DNA of 64,000 nt, taken from NCBI RefSeq assembly GCF_009870125.1, contig NC_046683.1, forward strand, positions 46,763,869 to 46,827,868. Direction: 5' to 3'. The translations under genes were made by a program, and so were the position numbers. This DNA is from Drosophila pseudoobscura. Lineage: Eukaryota; Arthropoda; Insecta; Diptera; Drosophilidae. Position 1 is the first letter of the stretch, and each line of letters begins with the position of its first letter. The notes below the pieces were generated by a model. The model had not been told where the DNA came from, ran no database searches, and saw only the letters and a program-made list of their open reading frames with translations. Positions 1-11,441 of this stretch are shown here, in pieces.

Positions 1-640
1 GGCCAAGTTGAAGCAAGCCCTCCTCCCATCAAGCCATCCGCCTCTGTCTGCATGTGAGGAGATCATTTCATTTGCTCGTACTTTAAGCTTGATGAAATTT
101 AAATTCGCAACTTTTCTCATTTCATATTGGTCTAACGACGTTGTTCTTGGTACGAACTTTTACTGGACCAACAATTTTTGTTTGCTTCTTCGGCATACTT
201 GTATTTTTGTTTCAGACTAGACACGGAGTAAATAGCGAACCATCAGCTGGAAGGCTATCTGGTTTCAAATGCGGGATGTGGCTACCAGTTCGCCGGAGGT
301 AAGATATTGTTTGGATTAGGGAGAGACATCTTTATGAATATTTAACCTAATTATAAAACAATTTAAAATAAATATATTACGAAAAAATTAAATATAAATA
401 TGAAATATATTGAAATAAAAAATGTTCATATTAATGTAAAAATCGAATGACACGAACTGAGTGATGGTCTATTTTATTACAATTGATTATCTTTGATCCG
501 ATCATTGAGCTTATCTATAGAAGCTGTTAAGCAGGAGTGTGTAAACAAAAAAAAGGGTTGGTGGTCTTACTGCAAGGATATGTAAATTTCGGCGCACCGA
601 AGCAGGGATTCTATTCCTGCATTCCTATATTTGTTTTTTT
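1..640. other. noncoding stretch, no gene seen
   Basis: The short open frames here show no recognisable domain. The part from about 330 to 480 is strongly AT-rich. The stretch runs up to the left end of the INE-1-like element at 641. Confidence 0.6.
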
Positions 641-1680
641 TATACCCGATACTCTAAATGAGTATAGGGGTATATGAGATTTGTGGTGAAAGTGGATGTG
701 TGTAAGGTCCAGAAGGAGGCGTTTGCGACCCCATATATATTATTTTCTTTATCAGCATCAATAGCCCAGTCGATAGAGCCATGTCTGTCTATCCGTCCCT
801 ATGAGCACCTAGTGCTCAAAGATTATGAGAGCTGGAGCAACGATATTTTGTATCCAGACTTCTGAGATATGTCACTGTTACAAGTATATTTAAAAACGCC
901 GCACCGCCCACTTCCGCCCCCACAAAAGACGAAAATTTGTGGCATACACAATTTCAAAGATACGAGAAAATCAAAGACGCAGAATCGTAGAGAATGACTA
1001 TATCTTCTAGACTGCTGAATCTGAACCAGATCGTATTATTATTAAAGCCAGAATTAAAAAAAAAACAATTTTTTTTTATCACAGGTTTAATGGTTGGCTT
1101 TGCCTATTGGAAAAAGTGAGTTCCGAGATCTCAGAGACTATAAGAGCTAGAGCAACCAAATTTGGAATTTACACTCCTGTGATATCAAACCTTGACAAGT
1201 TTATTTCAAAATTTCGCCACACCCCCTTCCGTCCCCGCAAAGGACGAAAATCTGTGACATCCCCAGATCTCCGAGACCATTAAGGCTAGAGCTGATATTC
1301 ACGCTCCTTTTAGATTTCACTATTACATGTATATTTCAAAATTTTGCCACCCCCTTCCGCCCCCACAAAAGACGAAAATCTGTGGCATCCACAATATTGA
1401 AGATATGAGAAAACTAAAAACGCACATAGAAAATGACCATATCTATCAGATTGCCGAATCTGGATTAGATCGGATCATTTTTATATCCAAAAGAAACAAA
1501 TAAATTAGCAGTGCAATAGGCAGCGCCCGACGTCACGCTCAGACTGATTTTCTGTCTCTCTCGCACGCACTCTTTGTCGTGTCGTTCAATATTAGCGGCG
1601 TCTGCCGGAGGAGAGCCATACTGACTAAGTATCGGGTATAAATGTAGAGTTGCGGTCGCCGCAGCAACTCACAACGTTCC
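641..1680 (+). mobile_element. INE-1/DINE-1-like nonautonomous element, long copy
   Basis: The copy starts with TATACCCGATACT and carries the inverted counterpart AGTATCGGGTATA at 1628-1640. After that comes a short tail with a hairpin at 1647-1670 (GAGTTGC paired with GCAACTC). The left part holds the block with 'cagcatcaatagcccagtcg' followed by the cytosine-rich 'tctatccgtccctatgagc', which resembles the left end of the Drosophila INE-1 (DNAREP1/DINE-1) family. INE-1 is a nonautonomous Helitron-related element with subterminal inverted repeats and a 3' stem-loop. A block around 'cttccgcccccacaaaagacgaaaa' type sequence occurs three times, near 901-950, 1203-1255 and 1341-1390, so this copy has internal duplications and is about twice as long as the copy at 44943-45500. 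It encodes no transposase. The family call rests on remembered sequence character, so it is tentative, but that four places in the window share this sequence is seen directly. Confidence 0.7.
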
Positions 1681-1690
1681 CACTCGTTTT

Positions 1691-4600
1691 ATCTTAGTTT
1701 TGGATTGAATAAATGTAGGGCACTATGAACCCAAATCTCTTTCAGTTTAACCACAATATTTAACCAAAAGTTTCGCCTCTCCTGTTGGTTGACCCTACCT
1801 GTTTTGGTAGCCGCATAATTTATGGCCAGACTGGGAGGGAAAATAATGTTATCGCTGCCCCATTGCATATGTGTTGGCCAACAGAGAAACCCATAAATAA
1901 TTAATGGCTAAGTTCAAGGCTCGAGGCAGAGATGTCTGAGATAGTTGGTAGGATTGCTCATAAAATCAGAACTGGCGAGGGATTCCTGAGGGATATAAAT
2001 CAATGACAGTACTGAAATCGAAATTTAGCCTATACTAATGAAAGAAAATGGTAACAAGTTGATCTTGCACTTATTGATTACTGATCAATATGAGTATGTT
2101 AATATTTAGGGACTGATGGTGCATTTCCCTGGTTTGCCCTCCATCAGCTTGGACAAATGGATAAAGCAATAGCACTTCTCGTTAGCCACAATTTAAAACT
2201 GCTGTTTTTTTTCGCTGCTGGGCAGCCTTTAACACGTTAACATTGAGTTCAAAGCTGAAGGGAGGAGAGCTCCATTAGGAGCAGGGGCTGGGTATGGTGC
2301 TGGTGCTGCAGCTGGAGCTGGGGCTGGGGCTCTACCAGATAACAAGAGGAGAAGCAGCAACTGAAACAGCAGCAGCAATAAGCACAACAAGTGCAAGTGC
2401 AGTGGAACATGGCAGAGTGAAAATCAACAGACAATGTTTCACGGCTCCAGAGCGCAGTGCAGAAGAGCCACAGTCAGAGGAAAAGCAAGGGCCAGGGCCA
2501 CGAACAGAACCAGAACCAGAGTCAGTGGAAAAGCCGGAAAGTGAAACAAGCTCAGCTGAAGTGAAAGAAAAACAGACAACAGTCAACGAGACAATGGCAA
2601 CAATGCGCTCGAGAAAATTCTGATATTACTTTGTATTGTTCAGCGAATTTCGAGCACATTATTTATTATTATTATTATTATTTTCGGTCTGTCTCTGTAT
2701 ACGATACCTACATATATATGCTAATTGAAATGTGAAAATGAGAAAAGAAATACTTGAGAATCCCTATCGAATGGAAAAATAAAGGCAGCTGTGCGGCAGA
2801 GGAAGTACTTCTCCCATAGACTCCTCTTAATGGCCATAATTGAATATACAATTTACAGTGTTTATTTTATAAAGGTGAGAACCTTAAATAATGACGTGAG
2901 GATGTTCAACTTTTATTTCTTTAAATTGACATTAACATACGGAAGATAATTCAAGTTTTTGGAAAGTTTCGTTCATTAATTACACTCTTGCTAATTATTT
3001 AATAGATCTAAGCTCGCATAAAAGGGAATTAGTAAGTTAAAACTTCTTCTAAATGGATATATGTACACTGGAATGGAAATCATAAAATATTTTCTGCGGC
3101 TCCCAAGCGGCTCCAAGCGGCTCCCAGGCGGTTTTAAGCTCGAGCACTGCACTGCCTTATAAATATTTAATGACAACGCGTGTTTCCGCACATTATTCAT
3201 TAAAATTTGCTTCATCAACAACAGCAGAGCAGCCAAAGCAATATGAGGGGCAACAGAAACATCGAAAAAAGCAGAGTGGGAATCAGAGTCAGAGTCAGAA
3301 TACGGGTCTGAACGCGAAATTGGAACAAACGAGGCAGCAGTAAAAACTTCCAATTACTCAGGCGCATCGGCCAGCCCCAGAGTCCAGTCGAGGGTCGAGG
3401 CGAGTTGCACATATATGTACATACATATGTACAAAAAAGGGAAACAGGGTGTATACATGAGTGTGTTTCTATGTGTGGGTTCTTTTAATATCCTTTTCTT
3501 TGAATAATTCATGTACACAGAGAGGGCTGACCAGCCTCCGTTCCACAGACATCGGCAGTCGAAACTCTTCAACTGCAATCACATGACGAGGGCCGCCCGG
3601 AAGGGTCGCCATTCATACCAAAGGCAAACTTATTAATTGGCACTTGAGCTGTGGTAACCACAGGCTCGTCATTGCCACCCGTACTCCTCCATCCACCATC
3701 CTCCATCCCATCCCCGATCCTCATCGGAGGAGTATTCCCCACGTCGTTCAACTCTTTTTGAGCAGGCATAATTTAACAGCGTTTCAGCTTTTTTCTCGTC
3801 TCTCGACTCTCGTCTGTCAACTGAACGATGCCGGGGGCCCCTCTGGTATCCGGGAGGGAGAGCCCCATGGGATATTGCTGGTAATCCACTCAAACGACAA
3901 CGGCAACACCAACAGCCAACAACCAACGACATCAGCTGGAGCAGAAGCATCAGTAAAAACATGGCTAGGGATAACCACCAGGCTGATGCTGATGCTGATG
4001 GGGAGATGGGCACTGAAAATACCCTGCAGCCATCGAATGAAATCACTATTGAGCTCCAAACGATTGGGGAAACTGTTCGAATGGGTTTCAGCTGGAAAAA
4101 AGGAACATTAAGTCTTTGGGGTACTTTTATTTATGTGAAAAAAACCGTGTAATTGAAACTATTACTAAACGCTTGAAGTATTAAATAAGTACCCATTTAA
4201 CTGATATTTGTACAGATGATTACTCAGAAATTTTAACTACATTCAGGACTACATTTATTATTTCAGATTGTCCCTTGCGGATTTTTACTCCCATCCTTCC
4301 TTGGGAAGAGTACATTGTAAAATTTGACTGACAGCGCGACATTTGAGACAACCTCATATCCTCAGTCTCGACGCCTTTGTCACGCTTCAACATTTAAATT
4401 AAAATGTTTCGGTTAAGGGACAGCGAGAAAACTGCGAAATTTCCCTGCGCTCACTCAAGAGCACAACCGCAGTATACAAAAAAGGGAAATCTCAGGCATA
4501 TCCATTTAAATACAGCACAACAAAAAAGAGTTGGAAAAATGACTTGGTGGCGTTTTATTTTTTGCCGGTGCCTTTTTGCCTGACGCTGTCTTTTGCAGTT

Positions 4601-7260
4601 GGCGCTGCAGCGCTGCTGGTTTGGTCGCTGCACTTGAGAGCTGTTGTTGTGGATGGCGCTGTCAGCCGCCATTGCCATCGCCATCCGCCAGCCGCCATTG
4701 CCAGTGGCAGCTTCGTTTTGACCATCGCCATAGCCGTCCCCAGCACTCGTCTTCATTTATTCAATGCCCCGCCATCGGCCCACACGGCGTATGCGTGCTA
4801 CGCGAAATTCCATACAAGAAACTTTTTCGCCGTACAAAAGGGAAAAGCACAAAAACTGAGGTGCCACAATATGAGCATGTTTTCCTGTCTCCTTTTTTCC
4901 GACATCCTGTGCTTAAAGAGTTGTACTGGAGATGGGGATTAAATCTGTGTTTTTATTTTCGAGGAGTACGAGTAGGAGTTGTAGATGAAACTGAAGCTGA
5001 AGTAGAGCATCGCCTTGGGTAACTCATGATTCTGTATAGTATAGTCATACTTTTTAGTATCTTTAGTATTTCTGCTTCGCACGTTTTCAGCAAGGGAACC
5101 CAGGGCCAAGACTACGCTATCCGACCCACTAAGCACTTGCCATGAACTAGTACTGGCCTTTCTATCCATGTCCTTGTCGAATTATGCACTTTCATTAAGT
5201 AACTGCAATCAAGCGGATACAATTTCTTTAGAGAGCAAGAGCAATCTGTTGGCCTATCCTCCCTTGGCTTGGACGGGCTGCCGCTACTGCTGCTGCCTTA
5301 ACCTTGTGTCCGCCTGAGCGTGGCTTAATGCACTTTTAATTGAGCCGAGCCAGAGCTCCCACAGAGATCCAGTGCAGTCGAGGGTGGAGAAGGAAATTGA
5401 AAAGAGGTGTAAATGGAAAATTATAATTAACATTGCCAGATGTGCCGCTTGCACAGACTTTAATTGCGATTTCAGCTGCAAGGTGAAAGCGCATCGAACA
5501 TTGCGCATACGCCATGTGTTTGCCATTAGGTGTCATAAATTATTGGAAATCAGGATATATGCCCGAATTGTCACGTCCAAGCGCCAAAATACCACATAGC
5601 AACTAGAACCGAATTATAATTGATTAATGCGAGTCCCTTGTATTTGCCAGCAACAAAAAAACGGTGCGAATTTGCATATTTGAAATTATGACATTTACAC
5701 GAATTGTCACTGCACATATGTATGTATGAATAGCCAATGCTAATGACAATTTATAAATGCTGTTGATAATTGTAAGCAGAATTGTTCCGAACAGAACCTA
5801 AATTCATTCTAAAATATGTTGAATTGTAGAAGTAACTCCCTGTCCCTTGGAGACACCCTGGACCCTGGATAGAGGAATGGAGAGAGAGGTAGCCGCAGTC
5901 TGCACTCAAATAATCATCTGATCGATTTAAAAAGTGTTTCCCACTTGGATGCGACAGATTTTATCATTTGAGGTGCAGTTAAAATTTCAAAATAATTTTA
6001 AATTTGATTCAGTGCTATTATTTTATACATATACGCGTATCTAATAATAGTGTGCTTTGCATAGAAAATACTACAATACAATTTCCGTTAGTTGAAAAAA
6101 TTATATATTTCAGAGCAAATCTTAAGCAAATGAGTCTTTTTTCTTATTTCTTTGATTCTTCTTCTTGGGCATAATTTCATGGAAACATTGCCATTTAATT
6201 TGAATGACATGCACAGAATTTGGCTACACATTTATTGAATTTCAGTGACAGACCTTCTGTGAAAAGCAGCTTGACAGCTTCGAATGCGAATAAATTGTGT
6301 GTTTTCCTATCCAAATTCAATTACCTAATGATTTGTTTTACATACTCGTACAGCTTTTTGTGCCACACCACATATGTACATACATATGTACGTACAGACT
6401 GAGAGCCTTGTGGAATGCCAAAATTCACACGCACGAACAGTGCTGCAAATTACTCAGTGACCACGTCTGGCTGGGCTGCCTGTGTCTCCTCTGTATGCGA
6501 GTATGTGGCCATCAGTTGACCCCCATTTATTTGATTTTCTCAATATTCGAATGAATGTGGCCCTGTCTGCCTGTCGTTGATTTTGATTGAGCGTATTTTA
6601 TTTCATTCGTCTTTGACTCTTTAGAGAAATATTTTCCTTCAATAATAAATGTTTCTTTTCCTGAAATACGTTAATTAATTTGAATAATATTGGCAGTTAA
6701 TAGGATAACAATCAATCAGTTAGACAGAGACTTTTGGGTGGGTGATAATTAACTGTTCTGTTGCAGAACAAAGAATTCAACTGGATTGGAAAGGAATTAC
6801 TTATAGCTACGTCAAAAAAGAAAACGGATGCCATTTAATTATCGCTTTCAACTTTGGAACATACTCTCAGGTTTTGCACATATCTGTTTGGTTAACATAT
6901 TACGATTGGTATTGTAAGAATATTATTTCTTATTATAGCCAATTTTACGGGTTTTTGATACAGTTTCAGACTAGCCCAAGATAACGGAGTCGTTAAACAC
7001 ATAATAGAATAGTTCCACAGTGAGTCAAATTTTCTTACCTTTAAGGTATTTTAAGAAGTATTTAACACTGATTATTTCGTGTCGAAATTATTGAATATAA
7101 ATTGTGTTAGACGCCATCAATTTATCAGCTCAAGTGGCTCATCCAAGTGGCTGCCATTACCTTCGAAATATCATTGATCGAATAGATCTTGGCTCTTTAT
7201 TTCGATTGCATCAATATTTTGGACGCATTCACTACTATTTATGCCCTCTTACAATCAGGA
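1691..7260. other. noncoding stretch upstream of the nuclease gene
   Basis: I see no supported gene. The stretch holds an (ATT)n run at 2660-2684, a purine-rich CAG/GAA/CCAGAACC tract at about 2340-2590 that leaves long but low-complexity open frames, and two ACATATGTAC-type palindrome clusters at 3410-3432 and 6371-6395. The rest looks like ordinary AT-rich fly intergenic or intronic DNA and may contain enhancers that cannot be recognised by reading. Confidence 0.5.
2660..2684. repeat. (ATT)n microsatellite
   Basis: Short run of ATT triplets, directly visible. Confidence 0.85.
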
Positions 7261-7262
7261 GC

Positions 7263-7269
7263 TATAAAT
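7263..7269 (+). promoter_or_regulatory. possible TATA box of the nuclease gene
   Basis: TATAAAT about 93 bases before the start codon at 7362 is placed plausibly for a core promoter. A second TATA-like string (TATAAG) lies at 7304-7309. No convincing initiator follows at the standard 30-base distance, so the start of transcription is not fixed by the sequence. Confidence 0.35.
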
Positions 7270-7361
7270 GCCATAATCAAATGCCATAAATGATAAGAAA
7301 GCTGTATAAGAATGTACTTCAGCAGCTCGCCGCTTGTCATACCGGCCTCTGAAGCTTCGCG

Positions 7362-10300
7362 ATGAGGTTGTCCCTCTGCTCGATTGTTACCCTGGTGATC
7401 CTGGCGCTGCTGGTCGCCAGTCCTGGTTATGTATCCGCACGTTTGGCAAGAATACTTCCACAACCCTACGTCGAGGGCGATGAGGGCGTGACAGTGAACG
7501 GAGAATGCGAATTTAGAGTCAACGGTGATCTGAGTGATCCAGTACCGCTCTTCTCGCGTCATAACTCTTTTGAACTAATCGTACCGGATTCCACGGGTAC
7601 CGTGCGTTTAGTCAATGGCGAATTCCTGGATATGTTTTGTCCGGGCGTTGGATTTGTGGCTCCCTTCGAGAACCACTTCCAGGTGACGGCTCAGTGTCTG
7701 CAGCAGAAGTACTTCCTTGTGGATGGATTCATCTATCCGTTTATCAACTTCACCTGCGCTGGCTGGCCCACTTTCACCGCCCTTCGTACCGGCAGGGAGT
7801 GCAACGGAGGCACAGATCTGGTCCAAGTGGGATTCGAGGTGGAGGACGGTGGCTTTCTGCAGACATTCGATGTGTGTCATGACGAAGATGCAGAAGTTAC
7901 GCGCTATGTGCACCATGTGCTTTACCCCTCCAGCTATGTATATCAGAGTGGAGTCGACCGACCGGCCTTCATCGAGCTGGACTTTTACGGAGGGCGCGAT
8001 GTGAACACGATGTACACTCAGGTGCAGCAAAACATCACTATAAGCCACATCCTGGGCCTGGATGCCTCGCCCTACTTTAACTACACCGAGGATCGCATCC
8101 TGGCCCGGGGCCACATGGTTGCCAAGACGGACCAGATCTTTGCAGCTCCTCAGAGATCCACTTTTCTCTTCATCAACGCCGCTCCCCAGTGGCAGAGCTT
8201 TAACGGAGGCAATTGGGAGCGGGTGGAGTCGAGTGTCCGCAAGTTTGTGGCCGATCGTAATCTTACCACGGACTGTTATACGGGTACCTGGGGAGTCTCC
8301 ACCCTGCCAGATGTAGACGGCATCGAACGGGAGCTCTATCTTGACTTTGATGAGAACAACAACGGCTTGATCCCCGTGCCAATGTTATACTTCCGTGTCA
8401 TCATCGATCGGGAGAGCCGTGAGGGCATTGTTCTAATTGGAGTTAACAATCCGTACGCCAGTCTGGATAAAATAGAAAGTGACTATGTCCTATGCGAGGA
8501 TATTGGGCATCTGCTGAGCTGGGTGTCCTGGTACAAAGAGGATCTGCATGCGGGCTACTCGTACGCTTGCACTGTAGAGGATTTCACGAAGGTGGTCAAG
8601 CACCTCCCACTGGATGATCTTCAAACGAACGGCGTTCTGGGCCTGGACGACCTGACAACAGTTTCCCCTTCCACTACAACCGAAGATCAAGGAAGCACAA
8701 ACCCACCAGGTTCAACTACAGATTTGCCAATTTCAACAACTGATTTATCAACCCCTGTTGGTTCTTCAACTACAGAACCACCCGTTTCTACTACTACTGA
8801 TCTACCCATCTCAACCACAGCTATTCCCACTACAGAACCATCTTCAACCGTATCTCCCACTACAGAACCACCTTCAACTACAACAGCTGCACCAGCCTCA
8901 ACTACAGTTTCTCCAACTACAGAAGAGCCAGCCTCCAGCACGACCCAGCCTTCAACGACTGTTCCAACCACGTCTGTGCCCAGCACCACAACAGCAGCAC
9001 CACCTGTAACCTCCACTCCCATTCCCACTCCTTCTCCCACCCACTGTCAGTTCAGCATATATGGCGGTCTCAAGGACCCTGCTCCATTGCTGACACCCCA
9101 GGGAGCACTCAGCTGGCTCCTGCCCGATGAAAGCGGGGTGTACACGGTAGACGAAGGATCCTCTATTGACTTGCACTGTACGGGTGCCCTGGCCAGCCCA
9201 TTGAATCGATACACAGCTGTCACGGCACGCTGTGTAGGCGATCAGATGTACGAGGCAGAGGATCAAAAGCTGAACATTCGAGATTTCACTTGCCAAAGTT
9301 GGCCCACATATGAGGCGCATCGATCGGGAGAGACCTGCGAGGGAGGAACAGATCTAGTACAGATCGGTTTCGATGTGGCCGCTGGTGTGCTGCCCCAGCT
9401 GGAGATTTGCTACGATGAAGACTCACAGATCACGCGATATGCGAGGTACGAGCTGACACCAGCGAACGTGGCCTATCAACGAGGAGTCGCCCAACCGGGC
9501 TACCTGAGAGGTGATTTCTACTCCGGTAAGGATGTGAATCTTCTTTACGGTCAGGCCAATCAGCTAGAGGCATTTAGTGCCGCCTTGGGGCTGGATGCCA
9601 GCCAGTACTTCGACAGCTCTCGTGATCTCTATCTGACGCGAGGACAACTGGCAGCTCGTCGTGATTTTGTGCATGGATCTGCCCAGAGAGCCACTCACTT
9701 CTACGTGAACGCGGTCCCGCAGTGGAGGAGTGCCAGCATTGGCAACTGGCTGGCGGTGGAGTCTAGCTTGCGTCAGTATGTGGCGGATCAATCCCTCAAT
9801 GTGAGCGTCTTTGCTGGCAGTTGGGGGATCTCAACTTTGCCAAATTGGGATGGTGCTCAAACCCCTCTCTATTTGAATGCAGAAACAAAGCAACTCGAAG
9901 TTCCCAAAATACTCTATCGCATAGTCATCGATCAGGAGAGTCGACGCGGAATCGCTCTGGTGGTGGTCAACAATCCGCACATCTCTTTGGATGACACCCT
10001 TCAGGATTATGTAGTTTGTGAGGATGTGGGTGCGCAGTTGGACTGGCTGGACTGGCATAAGGCTGATCTCCGGGAGGGCTACTCATACGCCTGCGCAGTG
10101 GAGGACTTCACCAATGTGGTGAAGGATTTGCCACTGGATCAACTGCACACCACGGGTATCCTAGGTCTCAGTGAACAGTCTCTTGTAGATGAGCTCTGCA
10201 GCTTTCGTGTGAACGGGGACCTCAAAGATCCGGCTCCGCTCTTCGTGATACGCAACGAGTTGGGACAGGCTCGCTATCTGGAGTCAAATTTGGATGGCTT

Positions 10301-11363
10301 AGCCCAGCTCAAACATGGTGAGGTACTGGAACTTCACTGTCTCAAAAATTTCGTGGCGCCTTTCTTGGGATATAGCAGCTTGACGGCCACGTGTTGGCAG
10401 GAACAGACTTTCTTGCTCCTGGGCAGTCTGTATCAGCTGCAGGACTTCGTCTGCCCCTCCTGGCCGAGCTACACGGTTCGTCGAACCGGTCGCCAGTGCA
10501 ATGGAGGCACAGATCTGCTCGAAGCGGGCTTCCAGCTGGCAACCGACTCATCCTCCTCTGCTGACGATTTCCTTCAAACCTATGATGTCTGTCACGATGA
10601 GCTGGCCGAGGTGACTCGCTATGTCCATCATGTGCTTCATCCGGGCAGTGCTCATTACCAGCGTTCCGTGGCTAGGCCCACATTTAATACCGGAGGCTTT
10701 TATGACGGCAAGGACGTCAACCAGATGTACACCCAAGTTCAGCAGAACATCACTGTTAGTGAGATTCTGGGACAGGATTCCTCGCCGTACTTCAACATCA
10801 GCGGTAATGTGTACCTGGCTCGCGGACATCTCTCGGCCAAGACGGACTTTGTCTTCGGGGCTGCTCAGATGGCCAGCTTCCTTTTCGTGAACGTGGCCCC
10901 TCAGTGGCAGACCTTCAATGCCGGCAACTGGGAACGGATCGAGGACAGTGTGAGGAAGTTCGTGGCCGACCAGAACATCACAGTGGACTGCTATACAGGC
11001 ACTTGGGGTGTTTCCACCCTGCCCGATGTCGAGGGCATTGAGCGGGAGCTCTATTTGAACTTCGATGAGAACAACAATGGATTGATCCCCGTTCCAAAGC
11101 TGTACTTCCGAGTGATTATCGATCGAGAGAGCAGGAAGGGCATTGTCTTGATCGGCGTGAACAATCCTCATGCTGATAGCGAGAAAATCGATAAGGAGTA
11201 CATTATTTGCCAGGACATTGGCCAGCAATTGACTTGGGTCAGTTGGACCAAGGATGATCTGAAGAAGGGTTACTCCTATGCCTGCGCAGTGGAAGATTTC
11301 ACAGCGGTTGTCAAGGACCTGCCACTGGAAGATCTGCAGGTAAATGGAGTGCTGGGGATCTGA
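7362..11363 (+). CDS. secreted three-module DNA/RNA non-specific endonuclease, middle module degenerate
   Basis: Intronless gene for 1333 residues. Residues 1-26 are a signal peptide (hydrophobic core TLVILALLVA, cleavage probably after VSA), so the product is secreted. Three homologous modules of about 380 residues follow: about 47-431, 562-940 and 946-1333. A Thr/Ser/Pro-rich, mucin-like linker fills 432-560. Each module ends with the repeated signature YSYAC.VEDFT.VVK.LPL. Modules 1 and 3 keep the His of the RGH motif (H251, H1156; compare DRGH with catalytic His89 in Serratia nuclease). They also keep the metal-binding Asn and following Glu of the N-x-G-x-W-x-x-x-E motif (N281/E289, N1186/E1194). 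Module 2 has RGQ (Q762) and Ser in place of that Asn (S792), so it is probably inactive. Several N-x-T/S sites suggest glycosylation. The family cleaves DNA and RNA with a divalent metal; Drosophila has several such genes (the CG14118/CG14120 group and Sid). I think this is a CG14120-like orthologue but have not confirmed it. Start chosen because it precedes the signal peptide directly. Confidence 0.93.
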   Translation: MRLSLCSIVTLVILALLVASPGYVSARLARILPQPYVEGDEGVTVNGECEFRVNGDLSDPVPLFSRHNSFELIVPDSTGTVRLVNGEFLDMFCPGVGFVAPFENHFQVTAQCLQQKYFLVDGFIYPFINFTCAGWPTFTALRTGRECNGGTDLVQVGFEVEDGGFLQTFDVCHDEDAEVTRYVHHVLYPSSYVYQSGVDRPAFIELDFYGGRDVNTMYTQVQQNITISHILGLDASPYFNYTEDRILARGHMVAKTDQIFAAPQRSTFLFINAAPQWQSFNGGNWERVESSVRKFVADRNLTTDCYTGTWGVSTLPDVDGIERELYLDFDENNNGLIPVPMLYFRVIIDRESREGIVLIGVNNPYASLDKIESDYVLCEDIGHLLSWVSWYKEDLHAGYSYACTVEDFTKVVKHLPLDDLQTNGVLGLDDLTTVSPSTTTEDQGSTNPPGSTTDLPISTTDLSTPVGSSTTEPPVSTTTDLPISTTAIPTTEPSSTVSPTTEPPSTTTAAPASTTVSPTTEEPASSTTQPSTTVPTTSVPSTTTAAPPVTSTPIPTPSPTHCQFSIYGGLKDPAPLLTPQGALSWLLPDESGVYTVDEGSSIDLHCTGALASPLNRYTAVTARCVGDQMYEAEDQKLNIRDFTCQSWPTYEAHRSGETCEGGTDLVQIGFDVAAGVLPQLEICYDEDSQITRYARYELTPANVAYQRGVAQPGYLRGDFYSGKDVNLLYGQANQLEAFSAALGLDASQYFDSSRDLYLTRGQLAARRDFVHGSAQRATHFYVNAVPQWRSASIGNWLAVESSLRQYVADQSLNVSVFAGSWGISTLPNWDGAQTPLYLNAETKQLEVPKILYRIVIDQESRRGIALVVVNNPHISLDDTLQDYVVCEDVGAQLDWLDWHKADLREGYSYACAVEDFTNVVKDLPLDQLHTTGILGLSEQSLVDELCSFRVNGDLKDPAPLFVIRNELGQARYLESNLDGLAQLKHGEVLELHCLKNFVAPFLGYSSLTATCWQEQTFLLLGSLYQLQDFVCPSWPSYTVRRTGRQCNGGTDLLEAGFQLATDSSSSADDFLQTYDVCHDELAEVTRYVHHVLHPGSAHYQRSVARPTFNTGGFYDGKDVNQMYTQVQQNITVSEILGQDSSPYFNISGNVYLARGHLSAKTDFVFGAAQMASFLFVNVAPQWQTFNAGNWERIEDSVRKFVADQNITVDCYTGTWGVSTLPDVEGIERELYLNFDENNNGLIPVPKLYFRVIIDRESRKGIVLIGVNNPHADSEKIDKEYIICQDIGQQLTWVSWTKDDLKKGYSYACAVEDFTAVVKDLPLEDLQVNGVLGI

Positions 11364-11435
11364 GAACTACGAAATATCACTAATTTCTGGAAGAGAAATG
11401 AATTCGAAATATCGGGAATTTCTTAATTTATGGCC

Positions 11436-11441
11436 AATAAA
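11436..11441 (+). promoter_or_regulatory. polyadenylation signal of the nuclease gene
   Basis: Canonical AATAAA 73 bases after the stop codon. No intervening gene, so it most likely ends the nuclease transcript. Confidence 0.7.

Noticed and set aside
2294..2623. 109-codon plus frame rich in Glu, Thr, Ser and Pro
   Set aside because: It runs over a purine-rich repetitive tract (CTGGAG, GCAGCA, CCAGAACC), the opposite strand is also open, and nothing looks like a domain.
3644..4111. 155-codon plus frame, with long minus frames opposite
   Set aside because: It lacks a natural ATG start, the composition is not protein-like, and open frames on both strands point to stop-poor GC-rich DNA.
10548..11228. 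226-codon open frame on minus, and other long antisense frames within 7608-10551
   Set aside because: They lie wholly inside the three-module nuclease gene and are shadows of its codon pattern; no domain or signal supports them.
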